64,000 nucleotides of DNA from Antedon mediterranea (taxonomy: Eukaryota; Echinodermata; Crinoidea; Comatulida; Antedonidae): the NCBI RefSeq assembly GCF_964355755.1, contig NC_092673.1, positions 32,745,648-32,809,647 of the forward strand, given 5' to 3'. This document shows, piece by piece, positions 34,727 to 44,700 of the stretch (within the stretch, counting starts at the first letter, position 1; every line of letters begins with the position of its first letter). The notes beneath the pieces were generated by a model, which saw only the letters and a list, made by a program, of their open reading frames with translations, ran no database searches and had not been told where the DNA came from. The position numbers and the translations under genes are program-made.

Positions 34727-36211
34727 ATTACTGACAGTTGCTTCTCAACGTTTGTATTAATTAATAATTATAAAAAATATAAATGTCGTAGAGGTGTATC
34801 GTTACATGTACTTTACTATTTCAATCGACTATAACAGGGACAGTTTTAAAAAAGTATTATAAATCGTAAATGTTTTACTGGGTATATTATTTTTAGGCCT
34901 ATAAAACATTTAAAACAATATTTCGTTACTGAGTGGATAAAGAATATATTTAAAAATTGTTCTTCCCATCCTCTTCCTCATCCCTCAACTCTAATGTTAT
35001 ATACAAAACACAAATTGGGTTTGTTTAAATGAGTTCAAATAAAAAAATTAGACTCATTTTTTATACAAAGGCCTAATTCCCAGGGTGCTAATTTTACATA
35101 AATCATTGTGTCTATTTATTCGTTTCTGTAAACGACAATATAGTCCTGTGGTACGTACATTTTTTACGCTGAAATTACACTGTATTCGAGAGAACCATCT
35201 AGTGAGCAAAATTTAAACAAACTTAATTTGTGTTCTGTATGTAACATAAGTTTGAGCGATGGGGAAGAGGTTGGGTGCAAAGAGGAACAAATTTTAGTCG
35301 CGACTCAATATTTCACTATGTCGGTCGGTCTGTCGGTCTGTCGGTCTGTCTGTCGGTCCGGTATCACTATGCGTTTTATCGCTTTCTGACCTTATCTTGA
35401 TATCAGTTTAATCTAGCTAAGTCAATTTTTCACAGTATATTCCTTATGGCCAGAAATCGATGTGGTTATGTTTTCACGGTGCGCAATAAAAAATTACGCG
35501 GTCTACGCACGATTTAACGAAACAACGTTTGTAATCATATCTTCACAACCATGAATCACAATTAAATAAAATTTGGTACTCATAAATGTCAGGGCATATA
35601 TCATCATGGCAATACAATTACGTGCGTAGCGCGCATTCAAAATTTATTTTCGATAAAATAAGAGTACGTTTCAGGCAATTTTAGGCGTTTACAAAATTGC
35701 CATGAGTGCGCAGATTTTTGCGCGCGCACTGCGCGTTAAATGTTGTCTCGCACTCTTTTTGCCCGATTTCTGTTTTCTTGACTTACTTTTCAACTCGAAA
35801 TTACCTTATACGAGCACGTCAAAAGTGACAGGCTACGCACGTGTAAATTAAAAAAATATCAATGTTTTTAAACATTTCAACATTTTTAAACATGTTCAGT
35901 AATTTCGGTCAGTTGGTAGGTTGGTCGGTCGGTCGGTAAACACTAATGAGCGACTGCAGCCATCTATATGGCCTTGTTAAATATAGTCTTTATCCATTTA
36001 GTAACGAAATATTAATTGTTTTCATGTTTTACAAATAATATACCACTAAACACAGTAAAACATTGCGATGTAATACTTTGTTGAAACTGTCACCGTCATA
36101 GTCGATTGAAATAGTACAGTACATGTAACGATACATCACTACGACGTTTATATTTTTTTTTGTAATTACAGTATTAATCAATACAAACGTTGAGAAGCAA
36201 CTGTCAGTAAT
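34727..36211. mobile_element. Long inverted-repeat element in VLIG gene 3 intron
   Basis: Left arm about 34727-34954 and right arm about 35980-36211 are reverse complements with some divergence (outer tip ATTACTGACAGTTGCTTCTC; inner blocks such as GGATAAAGA and AATATTTCGTTACT). The 1-kb centre holds a TCGGTCTG microsatellite (about 35318-35360) and a GGTCGGTC run (about 35920-35937). No transposase frame. A partial relative lies at 58680-59230. Confidence 0.7.
35318..35360. repeat. TCGGTCTG microsatellite
   Basis: Tandem TCGGTCTG/TCGGTCGG octamers inside the long inverted-repeat element. Confidence 0.8.
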
Positions 36212-36757
36212 AAAGTTTATTTGTATATGTGTTTATATAATGCAAAACAATTTGTGAAAAACACACCTATTCGCTTTAAACGACAATAAATAATTATCTA
36301 GCTCAAGGGTCTGTACTTTTCCATCTTTCTTGTTCTTAATTTTCGCATACTCTTTAATCTCTTGGAATTGCCACATCAATTATTTAACACTCTTTCTACA
36401 TATTATATACTATATAATGTCCGTTCTTCGTGCTTTTATGTCTCTATCACGTTGGACATTGGATCACATGATCTTTATTTCTTCATTTTCCATTACAACT
36501 TCTAGATGATGTTCGTATCATTTCACATTAACTTCGAAGTTTAACTTCAGTTACCAGACACTGTCGTAACACCTTTTAAACTGAGTTACTGCAGTTATGT
36601 GAAATCGGGTCACAAACATGTGGCTACTGAGGAAATTATCATTATGGGTCAAGATTCAAGAAAATTCTCTATCTAATCAATATTAGGTGAATCCCTTAGC
36701 TACACAGATTTAACATAAATACAAACATATAATTATTGTTATTCTTTTACTAAACAG

Positions 36758-36838
36758 ATAACTTAGACCATAGAAGTAAATCAGCTTCTAACGAGGTGAA
36801 TCAAGAGGAACAAAAATCGCCGGTGTTAACAGAAGAAG
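36758..36838 (+). CDS. Array B mini-exon 1
   Basis: 81 nt, phase 1 to 1; LDHRSK and EEQKSPV variant. Preceded by the intron part of a lost unit. Confidence 0.78.
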
Positions 36839-37013
36839 GTGAGTTGCTGCAGTTATGTGAAATAGGGTCACAAACATGTAGCTACTTAGGAAATTAACAT
36901 TATGAGTCAAGATTCAAGAAAATTCTCTATCTAATCAATATTAGGTGAATCCCTTAGCTACACAGATTTAACATAAATACAAACATAATTATTGTTATTC
37001 TTTTACTAAACAG

Positions 37014-37094
37014 ATAACTTAGACCATAGAAGTAAATCAGCTTCTAACGAGGTGAATCAAGAGGAACAAAAATCGCCGGTGTTAACAGAAGAAG
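37014..37094 (+). CDS. Array B mini-exon 2
   Basis: 81 nt, phase 1 to 1; LDHRSK and EEQKSPV, same as unit 1. Confidence 0.78.
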
Positions 37095-37271
37095 GTGAGT
37101 TGCTGCAGTTATGTGAAATAGGGTCACAAACATGTAGCTACTGAGGAAATTAACATTATGAGTCAAGATTCAAGAAAATTCTCTATCTAATCAATATTAG
37201 GTGAATCCCTTAGCTACACAGATTTAACATAAATACAAACATATAATTATTGTTATTCTTTTACTAAACAG

Positions 37272-37352
37272 ATAACTTAGACCATAGAAGTAAATCAGCT
37301 TCTAACGAGGTGAATCAAGAGGAAAAAAAATCGCCGGTGTTAACAGAAGAAG
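37272..37352 (+). CDS. Array B mini-exon 3
   Basis: 81 nt, phase 1 to 1; LDHRSK and EEKKSPV variant (a CAA to AAA change makes an A-run). Confidence 0.78.
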
Positions 37353-37531
37353 GTGAGTTGCTGCAGTTATGTGAAATAGGGTCACAAACATGTGGCTACT
37401 GAGAGGAAATTATAATTATGGGTCAAGATTCAAGAAAATTCTCTATCTAATCAATATTAGGTGAATCCCTTAGCTACACAGATTTAACATAAATACAAAC
37501 ATATAATTATTGTTATTCTTTTACTAAACAG

Positions 37532-37612
37532 ATAACTTAGACCATAGAAGTAAATCAGCTTCTAACGAGGTGAATCAAGAGGAAAAAAAATCGCCGGTGT
37601 TAACAGAAGAAG
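37532..37612 (+). CDS. Array B mini-exon 4
   Basis: 81 nt, phase 1 to 1; LDHRSK and EEKKSPV, same as unit 3. Confidence 0.78.
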
Positions 37613-37789
37613 GTGAGTTGCTGCAGTTATGTGAAATAGGGTCACAAACATGTGGCTACTGAGGAAATTATAATTATGGGTCAAGATTCAAGAAAATTCT
37701 CTATCTAATCAATTTTAGGTGAATCCCTTAGCTACACAGATTTAACATAAATACAAAAATATAATTGTTGTTATTCTTTTACTAAACAG

Positions 37790-37870
37790 ATAACTTAGAC
37801 CATAGAAGTAAATCAGCTTCTAACGAGGTGAATCAAGAGGAAACAAAATCGCCGGTGTTAACAGAAGAAG
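37790..37870 (+). CDS. Array B mini-exon 5
   Basis: 81 nt, phase 1 to 1; LDHRSK and EETKSPV variant. Confidence 0.78.
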
Positions 37871-38045
37871 GTGAGTTGCTGCAGTTATGTGAAATAGGGT
37901 CACAAACATGTGGCTACTGAGGAAATTATAATTATGGGTCAAGATTCAAGAAAATTCTCTATCTAATCAATATTAGGTGAATCCCTTAGCTACACAGATT
38001 TAACATAAATACAAACATAATTATTGTTATTCTTTTACTAAACAG

Positions 38046-38126
38046 ATAACTTAGACCAAGGAAGTAAATCAGCTTCTAACGAGGTGAATCAAGAGGAACA
38101 AAAATCGCCGGTGTTAACAGAAGAAG
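38046..38126 (+). CDS. Array B mini-exon 6
   Basis: 81 nt, phase 1 to 1; LDQGSK and EEQKSPV variant. Confidence 0.78.
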
Positions 38127-38303
38127 GTGAGTTGCTGCAGTTATGTGAAATAGGGTCACAAACATGTAGCTACTTAGGAAATTAACATTATGAGTCAAGA
38201 TTCAAGAAAATTCTCTATCTAATCAATATTAGGTGAATCCCTTAGCTACACAGATTTAACATAAATACAAACATATAATTATTGTTATTCTTTTACTAAA
38301 CAG

Positions 38304-38384
38304 ATAACTTAGACCATAGAAGTAAATCAGCTTCTAACGAGGTGAATCAAGAGGAAACAAAATCGCCGGTGTTAACAGAAGAAG
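38304..38384 (+). CDS. Array B mini-exon 7
   Basis: 81 nt, phase 1 to 1; LDHRSK and EETKSPV, same as unit 5. Confidence 0.78.
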
Positions 38385-38561
38385 GTGAGTTGCTGCAGTT
38401 ATGTGAAATAGGGTCACAAACATGTGGCTACTGAGGAAATTATAATTATGGGTCAAGATTCAAGAAAATTCTCTATCTAATCAATATTAGGTGAATCCCT
38501 TAGCTACACAGATTTAACATAAATACAAACATATAATTATTGTTATTCTTTTACTAAACAG

Positions 38562-38642
38562 ATAACTTAGACCAAGGAAGTAAATCAGCTTCTAACGAGG
38601 TGAATCAAGAGGAACAAAAATCGCCGGTGTTAACAGAAGAAG
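38562..38642 (+). CDS. Array B mini-exon 8
   Basis: 81 nt, phase 1 to 1; LDQGSK and EEQKSPV, same as unit 6. Confidence 0.78.
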
Positions 38643-38819
38643 GTGAGTTGCTGCAGTTATGTGAAATAGGGTCACAAACATGTAGCTACTTAGGAAATTA
38701 ACATTATGAGTCAAGATTCAAGAAAATTCTCTATCTAATCAATATTAGGTGAATCCCTTAGCTACACAGATTTAACATAAATACAAACATATAATTATTG
38801 TTATTCTTTTACTAAACAG

Positions 38820-38900
38820 ATAACTTAGACCAAGGAAGTAAATCAGCTTCTAACGAGGTGAATCAAGAGGAACAAAAATCGCCGGTGTTAACAGAAGAAG
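38820..38900 (+). CDS. Array B mini-exon 9
   Basis: 81 nt, phase 1 to 1; LDQGSK and EEQKSPV, same as units 6 and 8. Confidence 0.78.
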
Positions 38901-39075
38901 GTGAGTTGCTGCAGTTATGTGAAATAGGGTCACAAACATGTAGCTACTTAGGAAATTAACATTATGAGTCAAGATTCAAGAAAATTCTCTATCTAATCAA
39001 TATTAGGTGAATCCTTTAGCGACACAGATTTAACATAAATACAAACATAATTATTGTTATTCTTTTACTAAACAG

Positions 39076-39156
39076 ATAACTTAGACCATAGAAGTAAATC
39101 AGCTTCTAACGAGGTGAATCAAGAGGAACAAAAATTGAAGGTGTTAACAGAAGAAG
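39076..39156 (+). CDS. Array B mini-exon 10
   Basis: 81 nt, phase 1 to 1; LDHRSK, with KSP changed to KLK. As the edge unit it is the most diverged. Confidence 0.75.
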
Positions 39157-39328
39157 GTGAGTTGCTGCAGTTATGTTGAATAGGGTCACAAACATGTAGC
39201 TACTGAGGAAATTAACATTATGAGTCAAGATTCAAGAAAATTCTCTATCTAATCAATATTAGGTGAATCCCTTAGCTACACATGTTTAACATAAATACAA
39301 ACATATACTCATTTTATTGTTTTACTAA

Positions 39329-39394
39329 ACAAAAAATTTAGACAAAGCAACTAAAAAGCTTCTGATTATATAAACAAAGACGAACACAAACTAC
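39329..39394 (+). pseudogene. Decayed array B exon
   Basis: CTAAACAAAAAATTTAGAC and AGCTTCTGATTATATAAAC match the unit loosely. The acceptor AG is lost, a TAA interrupts the frame, and the donor is gone. Confidence 0.6.
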
Positions 39395-39510
39395 TGAGGA
39401 AATTTTCATTATGAGTTAAGATTCTAATAAATTCTCTATCAATATTAAGTTAATCTCTTAGCTATACAAGTTTTACATAATACGAACATATAGTTAGGTT
39501 TTTTTTGTAC

Positions 39511-39592
39511 TAAAACAAAACAACTAAAACAGCTTCTAAGAGTTTTCAACCACATGTAGAGAGAATCAAGAACTTCCCGAACAGGATAACAT
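39511..39592 (+). pseudogene. Relic exon of array A type inside array B
   Basis: AAAACAGCTTCTAAGAGTTT, then TCAACCACATGTAGAGAGAA, TCAAGAACTTCCCGAACAGG. This follows mini-exon 1 of array A (TTTCCAACCACATGTAAAGA and CACCCGAACAGG) much better than the array B unit. It has a TAG stop and no clear donor. Confidence 0.65.
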
Positions 39593-39862
39593 TTTTATTT
39601 TTTGACTAAACAGACAATTTAGATCAAATGTACAGGTGCAGTTGACAATGTTAACAAAAACCCCTCTTTTTAGAATTACTACTTTCACTGATTATTGAAA
39701 TCGCTGTAGCTCGCAGGCTTGCTTATCCATCCTTAGACATCCAGTACATAAAGATAGATAAAATACACATTAACGATCCTAATATAAATAAATTCTAATT
39801 AAGTGAAAGTATAGCCTATTACTACAGTAGCAAATTATTCTTAATTTAGTCAAATTTCAGTA

Positions 39863-39983
39863 CCCAAGGAATTTAATATATATAATGTTCTTTCAATTTC
39901 ATAGCAAATATATTAGTATATTCAAGATACTAATATATTTGCTATGAAATTGAAAGAACATTATAAATATTAAATTCCTTGGG
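39863..39983. repeat. 57-bp inverted repeat with 7-nt loop
   Basis: Left arm 39863-39919 and right arm 39927-39983 are reverse complements with a single mismatched position region (TATATA against TATTTA). The arms start and end with CCCAAGGAATTTA and its complement. It could be a tiny foldback element or an RNA hairpin in the pre-mRNA of VLIG gene 3. Confidence 0.85.
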
Positions 39984-41610
39984 ATGTTATGTACCTGTAG
40001 CTACTCAGCAGCAGTGTCAGTGCAGCACGCCAACATATTATTTTTAGTAGATAGGCTAGGCCCTAGTATTAGTAATCTATATATAAATTATGGTTAATTC
40101 TGACATAGGCGAGCACAATGCAAAAACTTCGGTACAAATCTCCGCCTTGAATACCTACCTTATCTATCTGAGATGTACCGCGAAACGTAGATTTGATAAC
40201 ACTAGTGTTCACATCGACGCTATTGTTCCACATTTCTATCTTAGGAAGATATTATAAAGAATTTTTTAACAAAATTTATGATTTCAACATTAGATTTTCA
40301 TCTCAATTTCAATTCTTCCCGGTCAAAGTAATTTCCGGGTTTAAGATAAGTTCACCTTGCAACAACCTGGTTTCAAATGTTTTCTCTCTTTTATACACAA
40401 GGGAGAAGTTAAAATAATAGATTTGACCCTAAAGGTGACTGGAAACTGGCACTTTCCATCAATCAATACAGTGTCCCTTTGGAAGACGAAAAAAAAATCA
40501 GGTAGTAGGACTGGAGCTTAAGTTTGCCATTAGTCCGCATAGCCATTTCAGTTTTTTGTTTATTTTAAAACATACCGCGCGTGTGTGAAGGTACAGTATA
40601 TAAATAATAGGAATTATACTGCAAATTAATAAAGATCAAATTAAATATACGCCATAACGAATCAGAATATATTGTGGGGAATAGTATTATATAATTACAT
40701 AGGGACATTTGATGATAAGACATTTTTCGAGTGAAATCCTGATAGCTGAGTTTTATTGAGTAAGCTTGCAGGAATAACTGTAGGCTATCTTCCTGTGTCC
40801 CGTTAGGACCGAGATGTCTGCCCATGTTGCAAGCCGTAATGTATTCTTTCTTGGGCCCACTCTGTTACGGCAGTTAGTTTCAAAAGATGGTTAAATTAAA
40901 TAATGTATTAATAATTATTAGGATGGTATTCATTTGAATAAACGCCTCTCCAATAAAACATCACTTTGAATAATAACCCCCCCCCCCCAAACCCAACTAT
41001 CTAATAAACGTCCATCCACATATTTATAATAACACAATTATACTATTTGTAGTAGAATTCACCGCACTGTTATCTACAATTTACAAGCATTTGTTATTCT
41101 TCTTTAGCACTGTTCATATCTATTAGAGGATTTCATTTGATTATCAATGTTACCATATTATTAAAACTAAAATATTTAACATATATCCCTCGAATAAGCA
41201 CCTCCCTCAAATGACCTCCGCCTCCCAAAAGGGCCCTACCAAACAATAAAAACTATACTTTAACATTTTATTAATCACCTAAAACACTGTGAAACAAACT
41301 AGTTTAGTTTTACGAATGTCAAGCATTTTCAATATTAATGGTAACCGACAGAAAACGTATAAGGAGAACATTATCATTCCGAGAACCATCGTCTACACTT
41401 CCTAGAGGAGGAGCAAGCGAAGCGAGTTCACCCTCTAGTAATACTTAATTAATACTGTACTAATTGATTTGACCAAAATCTAATCAAACTAGCCTTGAGC
41501 CTAGGCTAGTAGGCCTATGTACTAAATTGTATGAATCAAAATATGAATGAATTATCTTGGCCTAACTAGTTATATGTATATATATTTATACAAGATGTTA
41601 TTTTTTAAAG

Positions 41611-41680
41611 GTTTTGAACAACTGAATTCAAAAACTGAAAGTACACCAACACCGCGGAAGACCGAATTATCGACTGTAAA
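41611..41680 (+). CDS. VLIG gene 3 linker exon before the GTPase exon
   Basis: 70 nt, acceptor TTTTTTAAAG, donor TAAA|GTAAGT. It enters in phase 1, matching array B exons, and leaves in phase 2, matching the giant exon at 41781. It encodes GFEQLNSKTESTPTPRKTEL then STVK. The phase change explains why this exon is needed between the array and the GTPase exon. Confidence 0.68.
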
Positions 41681-41780
41681 GTAAGTTAATATATGGAAAT
41701 TATTTACATTTTGTTACAGATTTTTTATGTTGGAGATTACCGGTATCATATTATATTTAACACTTTCGTTAAACTTCCAG

Positions 41781-44700
41781 AACTTTAGATAAAAAGGAAG
41801 ACAACATTGGCATACACCAGCAGATAGTTGAACACCTAGGACTAAATAAATATTATCCCAGAAAACTAACTCGTGAAGATGTATTTGTAGTCTCCAAAAA
41901 TGTGATTACACCTGAGGAACTAAATGATGATCCAAGTAAAATACCATGGTACATGTTGCAAAATCTTATAATGTGCAACTACGAAGGAAGATGTTTTGAT
42001 TTAGAAGAAAATGAATCATTTTCACTTTTTTCTCTTCTACAAGAAAAATCAAATTACAGTAAAAAAAACAGTAAAGTAAATCCAATTGACGCACTAGTGG
42101 CTGTTTTCATGTGTTGCGACAATTTTTTAAGACAAATTTTGATTGAAAAATTGTCGATGTGTCAGTTAGCTATTCCATTACTTATGCCAGTTACAGACGT
42201 ACCTAACAAAAAATGGGAACTGATAGTGTGGGGAATGAGCACAATCACAAAGAAATGGAAAACGAGATCAGGTATGTCTTGTGAACGATCAATGGTAGTA
42301 GAACGTTTACCAATTGTGTCTGCTTTGCGATTAGGAAGACCTAAGATATCCAAATCTAAAGTTATCAACTGTGTCATTAATGAGCAGAAACATGATACTT
42401 TTTTTAACTATGAATGCAAAGGTGGAAATTTCGAGCGAAAATTATCAAATGGTTTATTAGAAATGGCGTGGTACCTTCCTACGCAAAAGGGTCCTTTCTC
42501 GGAGGCACTATCTTTCATAAATTTGCGAGGAAATGCATCTGATTTCCAAATTCAGACACAATTTTTGTCTGAGATATCACTGGTCACTATTGCATTTGTT
42601 TCCTGTGCTGATTTTAATGTTAATAACGCCACGTTGTTTAAGTCACTGTACAGACAAATGGGTCACATAATTTTTATCTTAGATGGTATTCCTGGAGAAG
42701 GTTTAGGAAAGGTCTTGCGTGAAATTCAAGAAAATGTTAAAGATATGAACAAACAGGTACGATATATTAAGTCATTAAACAAAAATGAACTTAAAATAAG
42801 CGCAGAAATTTGGAAACTGCTTGTATCTAATTTTGAAGGAAGTAACCGTAAAATTGTTGGCCTACATGATAGGAGTGTCGAGGCATGCATTAAGGTAGTA
42901 GACAAACTAAATTTCCACGTTGACGAATTTGATTGTTCACATGAAGCAAAAAACAAAGTTGGCATGTTACTTAAGATTGTCAAAAAAGAGGGGAAACAAA
43001 AGGAACTACCCTTGCAAATGGTAACAGTAGAAATTGGAGAAAAAAAAAAGAGCAGCATCGGCTACTAGGAAAAGGAAGTATGCAAAATGAGGTGTATGTT
43101 GAAAAGGTAAAGAAAGAAATATACGACTTACGCTGTTGGCAATCAAGTCTACACAGGGAACGCAGCGAACGCAGTGAAAGCACGTATATGTTATTTAAAG
43201 AGTCATTCAAGTACAAGACTATTGAAAGAAAATACTTCTTTGGATTTGTTAAGATAATGGCCGATAGATATAGTATTCAAAAGCTACAGCCAATACGTGA
43301 AGAGTACATAAAGAAATGGAATGAATTGTGTGACCACAAAAAAGACAAACCAGAAACATCTAATCCACCATTGTACACAATGAAAGATAAACTTGATGAA
43401 CTTGAACAGAAACTATCTCGTGAATCTGTAGGATTAGAACATTTCACTAGAGAAATTGGACAGGATTACGAAATTTTTTCAGATTTGAAACTGCCAACAA
43501 ACGAATTTGACAGTGATCACTTACCAGAAGTTACTGCTGAGATGTTGCTACATGGATACCCCATTGAGCTGATGGATGGTGATGCAGTTCATGTGCCTAT
43601 TGCTTGGATTGAAGCCGTGTTCAACTCTCTTAAAGACACCATTGGCAAGAAAAAACTGTTTGTGTTATCTGTACTAGGCATTCAAAGTAGCGGAAAATCA
43701 ACCATGTTAAACGCCATGTTTGGTTTACAATTTTCCGTTAGCGCTGGCAGATGTACCAAGGGTATATTTGCTCAGCTGGTATCATTAGATAACAGTTTAA
43801 GAGAAGAAACACAATGTGACTACATTCTGGTGGTTAATACAAAGGGGTTGCGCTCTCCTGAATTTGCCAGTATTCAACAAGACACCAGTCGTGACAATGA
43901 ACTAGCCACACTTGTGATTGGTTTGGGTGATCTCACCATAATAAATATTATGGGAGAAAACCCAACATACATGCAAGACACACTTCAAATTGCTGTCCAT
44001 GCTTTTATGAAAATGGAAAATGTTAATATTAAACCGAGTTGCTTATTTGTACACCAAAACGTCACTGATGTTACAGCAACTGATAAAACTACGGAACAAA
44101 AAAGGAGTATGCGAGAAATGTTGGATAAAATTACAAAAATTGCTGCGGCCGAAGAGAATTGCAGTAAAAAATCATTTTCTGATGTCATCAACTTTCAAGA
44201 AAACAAACATATTATGTACATTTCCAGTCTTTGGCAAGGAGATCCACCGATGGCTCCACCTAATCCTGGTTACAGCAAATGCATTCTTCAAGTAAAGAAG
44301 CAAGTCTTGGAAATCATGAAGGATTGCAAACCTAAACGTATTGATGAGTTTCCAACATTGCTGCGCGATCTTTGGAAAGCAATATTATGTCAACATTTTG
44401 TAATCAGTTTTAAAAATTCTCTTGAGATTCAAACATTTAATGCTTTGAATGTTGAATATGTGAAGCATGCCCGTACATTGAGAAGAAGTGCACTGGAATA
44501 CAGCTACGGACTTCAAATTGAATGTGAGAAACTCACGGCAGACGAGATGAAAAAAGATGGACAACGAATCCTGGAAAGTTACGTACATAAATTAGAGAAA
44601 GATTTTCACGGATTTAAATCAAGCATGGCACATTATTTTAGAAAAGAACCAAAAGCATGTCAATGGAAATTTAAAATAGACATTCAAGTCAGTGGTCTAT

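Larger units (their letters stand above)
33660..36757. other. Intron of VLIG gene 3 filled with repeats
   Basis: No exon found. About 33960-34490 belongs to a repeat family seen again at about 58775-58860 and, inverted, at about 62990-63490. 34727-36211 is a long inverted-repeat element. About 36567-36750 is the intron part of a lost array-B unit. Confidence 0.6.
36758..39156 (+). repeat. Array B: ten near-identical 81-nt mini-exons on a ~258-bp period
   Basis: Exons start at 36758, 37014, 37272, 37532, 37790, 38046, 38304, 38562, 38820 and 39076, spaced 256-260 bp. Each is 81 nt, phase 1 to 1, with acceptor CTAAACAG and donor GAAG|GTGAGT. Each encodes 27 residues: DNLDHRSKSASNEV then NQEEQKSPVLTEE. 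Introns are as similar as the exons (all contain GGTGAATCCCTTAGC with rare changes), showing recent tandem duplication or homogenisation. Sequence variants define a two-unit higher-order pattern: units 5 and 7 share HR plus EETK, units 6 and 8 share QG plus EEQK. The exons match the phase of flanking exons 33552-33659 and 41611-41680, so the array encodes up to 270 residues of acidic hinge. Function unknown. Confidence 0.85.
39157..41610. other. Spacer between array B and the next gene 3 exon
   Basis: It holds the two relic exons, a near-perfect hairpin at 39863-39983, a poly-C run near 40979-40988 and AT-rich DNA. No further exon is supported; small open frames at 40193-40825 show no recognisable features. 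Confidence 0.5.

Noticed and set aside
36758-39156. Regularly spaced repeats resembling a CRISPR array
   Set aside because: The conserved unit covers the whole ~258-bp period with no unique spacers, and each holds an exon with splice sites. This is an animal gene.
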